Positions 13,910 through 16,701 of a DNA stretch of 16,701 nucleotides are shown here, piece by piece. Each line of letters starts with the position of its first letter. Position 1 is the first letter of the stretch. Source of the DNA: an uncultured Acholeplasma sp. (GTDB lineage: Bacteria; Bacillota_I; Bacilli_A; Acholeplasmatales; Acholeplasmataceae); the NCBI GenBank assembly GCA_937934685.1, contig CALGYU010000072.1, positions 1-16,701 of the forward strand, written 5' to 3'. The notes below the pieces were generated by a model. That model did not search any database, had not been told where the DNA came from, and was given only the letters and a program-made list of their open reading frames with translations. The position numbers and the translations under genes are program-made.

Positions 13910-14773
13910 ATGAAAAATAAAAGAACCGTTGGAATCGTTGTGGATTCTACTTGTGGAAACTTATTTAAAGAAACCATTTTTAAAGATGCAAGCATTGTCC
14001 CATTAACTATGCTTGTGGATGAAGCATCTTATGTAGATGGCACATTAAGTAACTCACAATTATTAGAATACATGCATAAAAATCATAAAGTAACCACCAG
14101 CCAACCAGCACCAGATTTATTCATCGAAGCATATAAAGAGCAATTGGCGTTAGGTTACGAATCAGTCATTTGTTTAGTTATTTCTGGAGGATTAAGCGGA
14201 ACGATTAATAGCGCGACTTTAGCAAAAACCATTTTAGGAAACGATAATGTCATCGTTATTGATACACAAACAGTCGGACCTGGTGTTGCTTTCTTATTAG
14301 AAAGATTAAATCAATACTTAGAAGATGGTTTAACAGCAAAAGAAGCTGCAGAAAAACTAATGAACAAACAAGCAGTTAACGGACAACTATTATTTTCAGT
14401 CGATCATTTAGGAACCCTTGTCAAAGGCGGACGTTTAACCAAACTAGAAGCACTTATCGGAAATATCTTAAAAATCAAGCCAATCTTAAAGTTTGAAAGC
14501 AGCAAACTAACCGTTGAGAAAAAAGCCAGAGGCACAGAAGCAGTCTTTAAATACCTAGTAGGAGAAGTCAAAAAAGCTTTAACCGCTGGTGTAAAAATTG
14601 TTGCAAAAGTTGTTTTCGTAGATGACCCAGTACCAGCAAAAGAACTTATCCACGAATTAGCACAAATAGAAGATGAAAATCTAGAAATAGAATTATACGG
14701 AGCAATCAGCCCAGTAGTAGCAACCCACCTTGGATACCGAGGAATGGGAATCTATATTAACCAAGTCATTTAA
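13910..14773 (+). CDS. DegV family fatty-acid-binding protein (FakB-like)
   Basis: DegV/FakB proteins bind a fatty acid and present it to the kinase FakA, which makes acyl phosphate for phospholipid synthesis from exogenous fatty acids. The 287-residue protein has family length, with VDSTCG at 11-16, VTTSQPAP at 61-68, the loop SGGLSGTINSA at 92-102, DTQTVGPG near 118-125, and the C-terminal LVKGGRLTK motif followed by ILKIKPIL. ATG 13910 is preferred over an in-frame GTG at 13883, which lies inside the upstream gene; a GGGG stretch at 13899-13902 is a modest ribosome binding site. No fakA is visible. It sits in one transcription unit with the YuiD-like gene, so the operon may be lipid-related. 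Ligand not determinable from sequence. Confidence 0.92.
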   Translation: MKNKRTVGIVVDSTCGNLFKETIFKDASIVPLTMLVDEASYVDGTLSNSQLLEYMHKNHKVTTSQPAPDLFIEAYKEQLALGYESVICLVISGGLSGTINSATLAKTILGNDNVIVIDTQTVGPGVAFLLERLNQYLEDGLTAKEAAEKLMNKQAVNGQLLFSVDHLGTLVKGGRLTKLEALIGNILKIKPILKFESSKLTVEKKARGTEAVFKYLVGEVKKALTAGVKIVAKVVFVDDPVPAKELIHELAQIEDENLEIELYGAISPVVATHLGYRGMGIYINQVI

Positions 14774-14774
14774 T

Positions 14775-14797
14775 AAAGAGCGAAAGCTCTTTTTTTA
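14775..14797 (+). terminator. Rho-independent terminator after the DegV gene
   Basis: AAAGAGC at 14775-14781 pairs with GCTCTTT at 14786-14792 around a GAAA tetraloop, followed by a T run to 14797. It begins 2 bases after the degV-family stop codon. GC content and the GNRA loop make it the clearest terminator in the window. Confidence 0.92.
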
Positions 14798-14830
14798 TTT
14801 AGCACACAAGCAAATAAACCATCTAAATTG

Positions 14831-14839
14831 TGTTATAAT
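14831..14839 (+). promoter_or_regulatory. Extended -10 promoter for the S1 protein-pgi-tsaE operon
   Basis: TGTTATAAT is TATAAT preceded by TG one base upstream, 25 bases before the ATG at 14865. AGGGG at 14853-14857 is the ribosome binding site. No good -35 is present. Confidence 0.65.
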
Positions 14840-14864
14840 AATAAAGAAAAAGAGGGGAAGAATC

Positions 14865-15191
14865 ATGAAAGAAAAAACGAAAATAGAATGTATTGTCACT
14901 GGAATACAAAATTATGGCGTATTTGTTTCCTGTGGGGAATACTCAGGACTCATACATATTTCAGAAATATCAGACAAATATGTTAACAACATCGGTGCCA
15001 TCTTCAATATTGGGGAATTGATAGAGGCATACGTTATGGAAGTTTATGAGGCAGAAAAAAGATTGGTTCTAAGCTATAAAAAAGCACACGATATCCATCC
15101 AAGAGTATTAAACCAAGTGGATATCAAAATAGGTTTTAAATCATTAAAAAATCAACTACCCGTATGGATTAAGGATAAAAAAGGAGAATAA
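14865..15191 (+). CDS. S1 RNA-binding domain protein, YugI/general stress protein 13-like
   Basis: The 108-residue protein is a single S1 (OB-fold) domain: KIECIVTGIQNYGVFVSCGE, then GLIHISEISDKYV, then a VMEVYEAEKRLVLSYK stretch ending near residue 73. A short tail follows. It matches YugI/GSP13 (CvfD in streptococci), ribosome- or RNA-associated regulators, and is a little shorter than the roughly 130 residues of YugI. ATG 14865 has AGGGG 7 bases upstream; the frame is open further upstream, but that extension runs through the promoter and the terminator. pgi follows after 2 bases; yugI lies near pgi in Bacillus too. The RNA target is unknown. Confidence 0.9.
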   Translation: MKEKTKIECIVTGIQNYGVFVSCGEYSGLIHISEISDKYVNNIGAIFNIGELIEAYVMEVYEAEKRLVLSYKKAHDIHPRVLNQVDIKIGFKSLKNQLPVWIKDKKGE

Positions 15192-15193
15192 CA

Positions 15194-16495
15194 ATGAGTT
15201 TGAAATTAGATTTAACAGGAGTTCAGCCATTTTTAAAAAGACAACCAGAAACACTACAATCAGAAGTTGAACACATACATCAACAAATACATCAAAAAAC
15301 AGGACGAGGCAACGACTTTTTAGGTTGGGTTGACCTACCTTTAACATACGATCAAAAAGAACTAGAAAGAATTAAAACTTTAAAAAACAATCATAAAAAA
15401 ATAGATACATTGGTTGTTATTGGCATAGGCGGTTCTTACTTAGGAGCAAAAGCAGGCATTGAGTTTTTAAAAAAACCATTTAAGAAAAACGATGTTGAAA
15501 TTATTTTTGCAGGGCATCATCTATCGGGCACCTATTTAACCAATTTATTAAAACACTTAGAAACTAAAAACTATGCTTTAAACGTTATCTCAAAATCAGG
15601 TACTACAACAGAACCAGCCATTGCATTTAGAATCTTAAAAAAAGCCATTGAAGATAAATACGGAAAAGAAGAAAGTAAAAAACGAATTTATGTGACAACC
15701 GATAAAGAAAAAGGTTCATTATACACATTGGCCACAAAAGAAGGTTATGAAAAATTTGTCATTCCAGATGATGTTGGTGGACGCTACAGCGTCTTAACAG
15801 CTGTTGGGTTACTACCGTTTGTCTTTGCAGGAATTGATGTTGATCAAATGATAAAAGGAGCTCAAAAAGCTCATGAAGAAAGCAATCATCCTGATCTTAA
15901 AACCAACAAAGCATATCTTTACGCTGTAACAAGATATTTATTAAATAAAGATTTAGACAAAAAAATTGAAATGCTAGTTAACTATGATCCTAATCTTACC
16001 TATTTTTCTGAATGGTGGAAACAACTTTTCGGAGAATCAGAAGGCAAAGAACACCAAGGCTTATTTGTCGCTTCAGCCTCTTTTACAACAGACCTTCATT
16101 CATTGGGACAATACATCCAAGAAGGACAAAGAATTCTTTTTGAAACCATCATCAATGTAACAGATGAAGCAGAAGATCTTTTAATACCATTAGATGAAAC
16201 AGATTTAGATCAGTTAAACTATATAGCAGAAAAACCACTATCCTATGTGAACCAGCAGGCTTTAAAAGGAACTAAAATAGCTCATTTAAATGGTGGGGTT
16301 CCTAACATAGAAATCGTCATTGAAAAACTAGATGCTTACCATTTTGGATATTTAGTGTATTTCTTTGAAATTGCGTGCGCTATGTCAGCATACCTACTAA
16401 AAATCAATCCTTTTGATCAACCAGGAGTCGAGGATTATAAAAAAAATATGTTTGCCCTACTAGGCAAAAAAGGGTATGAAAATATACTAAAGTAA
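15194..16495 (+). CDS. pgi: Glucose-6-phosphate isomerase
   Basis: Pgi interconverts glucose 6-phosphate and fructose 6-phosphate in glycolysis. The 433-residue protein belongs to the compact Gram-positive type. GIGGSYLGAKAGIEF is at 77-91, the sugar-phosphate-binding ISKSGTTTEP at 132-141, GGRYSVLTAVGLLP at 195-208, WWKQLFGESEGKE with the catalytic glutamate near 281-283, and the proton-relay H302 in TDLHSLGQ. The C-terminal PFDQPGVEDYKKN supplies the active-site lysine. All expected positions are present. GGAGAA precedes the ATG; the gene starts 2 bases after the S1 gene stop and is followed by tsaE after 13 bases, so the three probably share one transcript. Confidence 0.97.
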   Translation: MSLKLDLTGVQPFLKRQPETLQSEVEHIHQQIHQKTGRGNDFLGWVDLPLTYDQKELERIKTLKNNHKKIDTLVVIGIGGSYLGAKAGIEFLKKPFKKNDVEIIFAGHHLSGTYLTNLLKHLETKNYALNVISKSGTTTEPAIAFRILKKAIEDKYGKEESKKRIYVTTDKEKGSLYTLATKEGYEKFVIPDDVGGRYSVLTAVGLLPFVFAGIDVDQMIKGAQKAHEESNHPDLKTNKAYLYAVTRYLLNKDLDKKIEMLVNYDPNLTYFSEWWKQLFGESEGKEHQGLFVASASFTTDLHSLGQYIQEGQRILFETIINVTDEAEDLLIPLDETDLDQLNYIAEKPLSYVNQQALKGTKIAHLNGGVPNIEIVIEKLDAYHFGYLVYFFEIACAMSAYLLKINPFDQPGVEDYKKNMFALLGKKGYENILK

Positions 16496-16508
16496 AGAAG
16501 GAATAAAA

Positions 16509-16701
16509 ATGATAAAAAAAACACATCACCATAGCGAAACAATAGAACTAGGAAAATGGCTTGGTGATAAGGTTAAAAACCAAAAATCAGTCATCTTGTT
16601 AGAAGGGGATCTAGGGGCAGGCAAAACAACCTTCACCAAAGGAATAGCCCTAGGATATGGTATTACTAGAAATATCAGTAGCCCTACTTTTACCATCATG
16701 A
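16509..16701 (+). CDS. tsaE: tRNA threonylcarbamoyladenosine biosynthesis ATPase TsaE (3'-truncated)
   Basis: Only the first 64 codons are in the window. TsaE is the P-loop ATPase that works with TsaB and TsaD to install t6A at position 37 of ANN-decoding tRNAs. Visible marks are the N-terminal HHHSETIELGKWLGD, Walker A GDLGAGKTTFTKGIA at 33-47, and the family motif SPTFTIM at 58-64. AAGGAA lies upstream of the ATG. Co-transcription with pgi is likely from the 13-base gap. In many Firmicutes tsaB follows tsaE, which cannot be seen here. Confidence 0.93.
   Translation, partial: MIKKTHHHSETIELGKWLGDKVKNQKSVILLEGDLGAGKTTFTKGIALGYGITRNISSPTFTIM

Noticed and set aside
1..16701. CRISPR arrays, tRNA genes, insertion sequences or prophage
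   Set aside because: No regularly spaced repeats, cloverleaf-like segments, transposase-like proteins or phage genes were found. Every stretch is covered by recognisable genes or short signal-bearing gaps.

Overview
This AT-rich window reads as chromosome from a low-GC, wall-less relative of the Firmicutes, most likely an Acholeplasma-type mollicute. The code is standard: TGA ends several full-length conserved genes (rsmA, prs, mfd, the NifU-like gene), and tryptophan is TGG in the conserved frames. Gene order follows the Bacillus rnmV-ksgA-spoVG-prs-pth-mfd region, but genes that sit there in Bacillus (ispE, purR, ridA, glmU, ctc, fin) are missing. The genus assignment is inference.

Layout. 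1-1827: an operon with the C-terminal part of a YwfO-like HD phosphohydrolase, rnmV (5S rRNA maturation) and rsmA (16S rRNA dimethylation), all overlapping. 1878-3875: spoVG with its own promoter and terminator, then prs-pth with a new promoter and an ATGA overlap, ending in a hairpin that covers the pth stop. 3893-8490: mfd and a class I/II PLP aminotransferase, closed by a terminator that also serves the convergent hflX on the minus strand (8506-9750). hflX is the only minus-strand gene.

9842-13187: a plus-strand operon, divergent from hflX, starting with the c-di-AMP synthase gene cdaA. It continues with a 56-codon membrane-protein gene (10641-10811), a membrane PAS-PAS-degenerate-GGDEF protein, 5-formyltetrahydrofolate cyclo-ligase and a YutD-family protein. 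The two genes after cdaA stand where Firmicutes carry cdaR and glmM; they are the most novel content here. 13199-14797: a NifU-like Fe-S protein, a YuiD-type divergent PAP2 membrane protein and a DegV/FakB-type fatty-acid-binding protein, ended by a strong terminator. 14831-16701: a YugI-like S1-domain protein, pgi and the start of tsaE, cut by the window end.

Genes are packed tightly. The longest non-coding stretches are about 130 bases (2191-2322 and 9751-9884), and both are explained by terminator or promoter signals. Promoters share an extended -10, usually TGATATAAT, with poor -35 boxes; AGGTGA-type ribosome binding sites recur. I see no tRNA or rRNA genes, insertion sequences, CRISPR arrays or phage genes. 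Most of the window is housekeeping.
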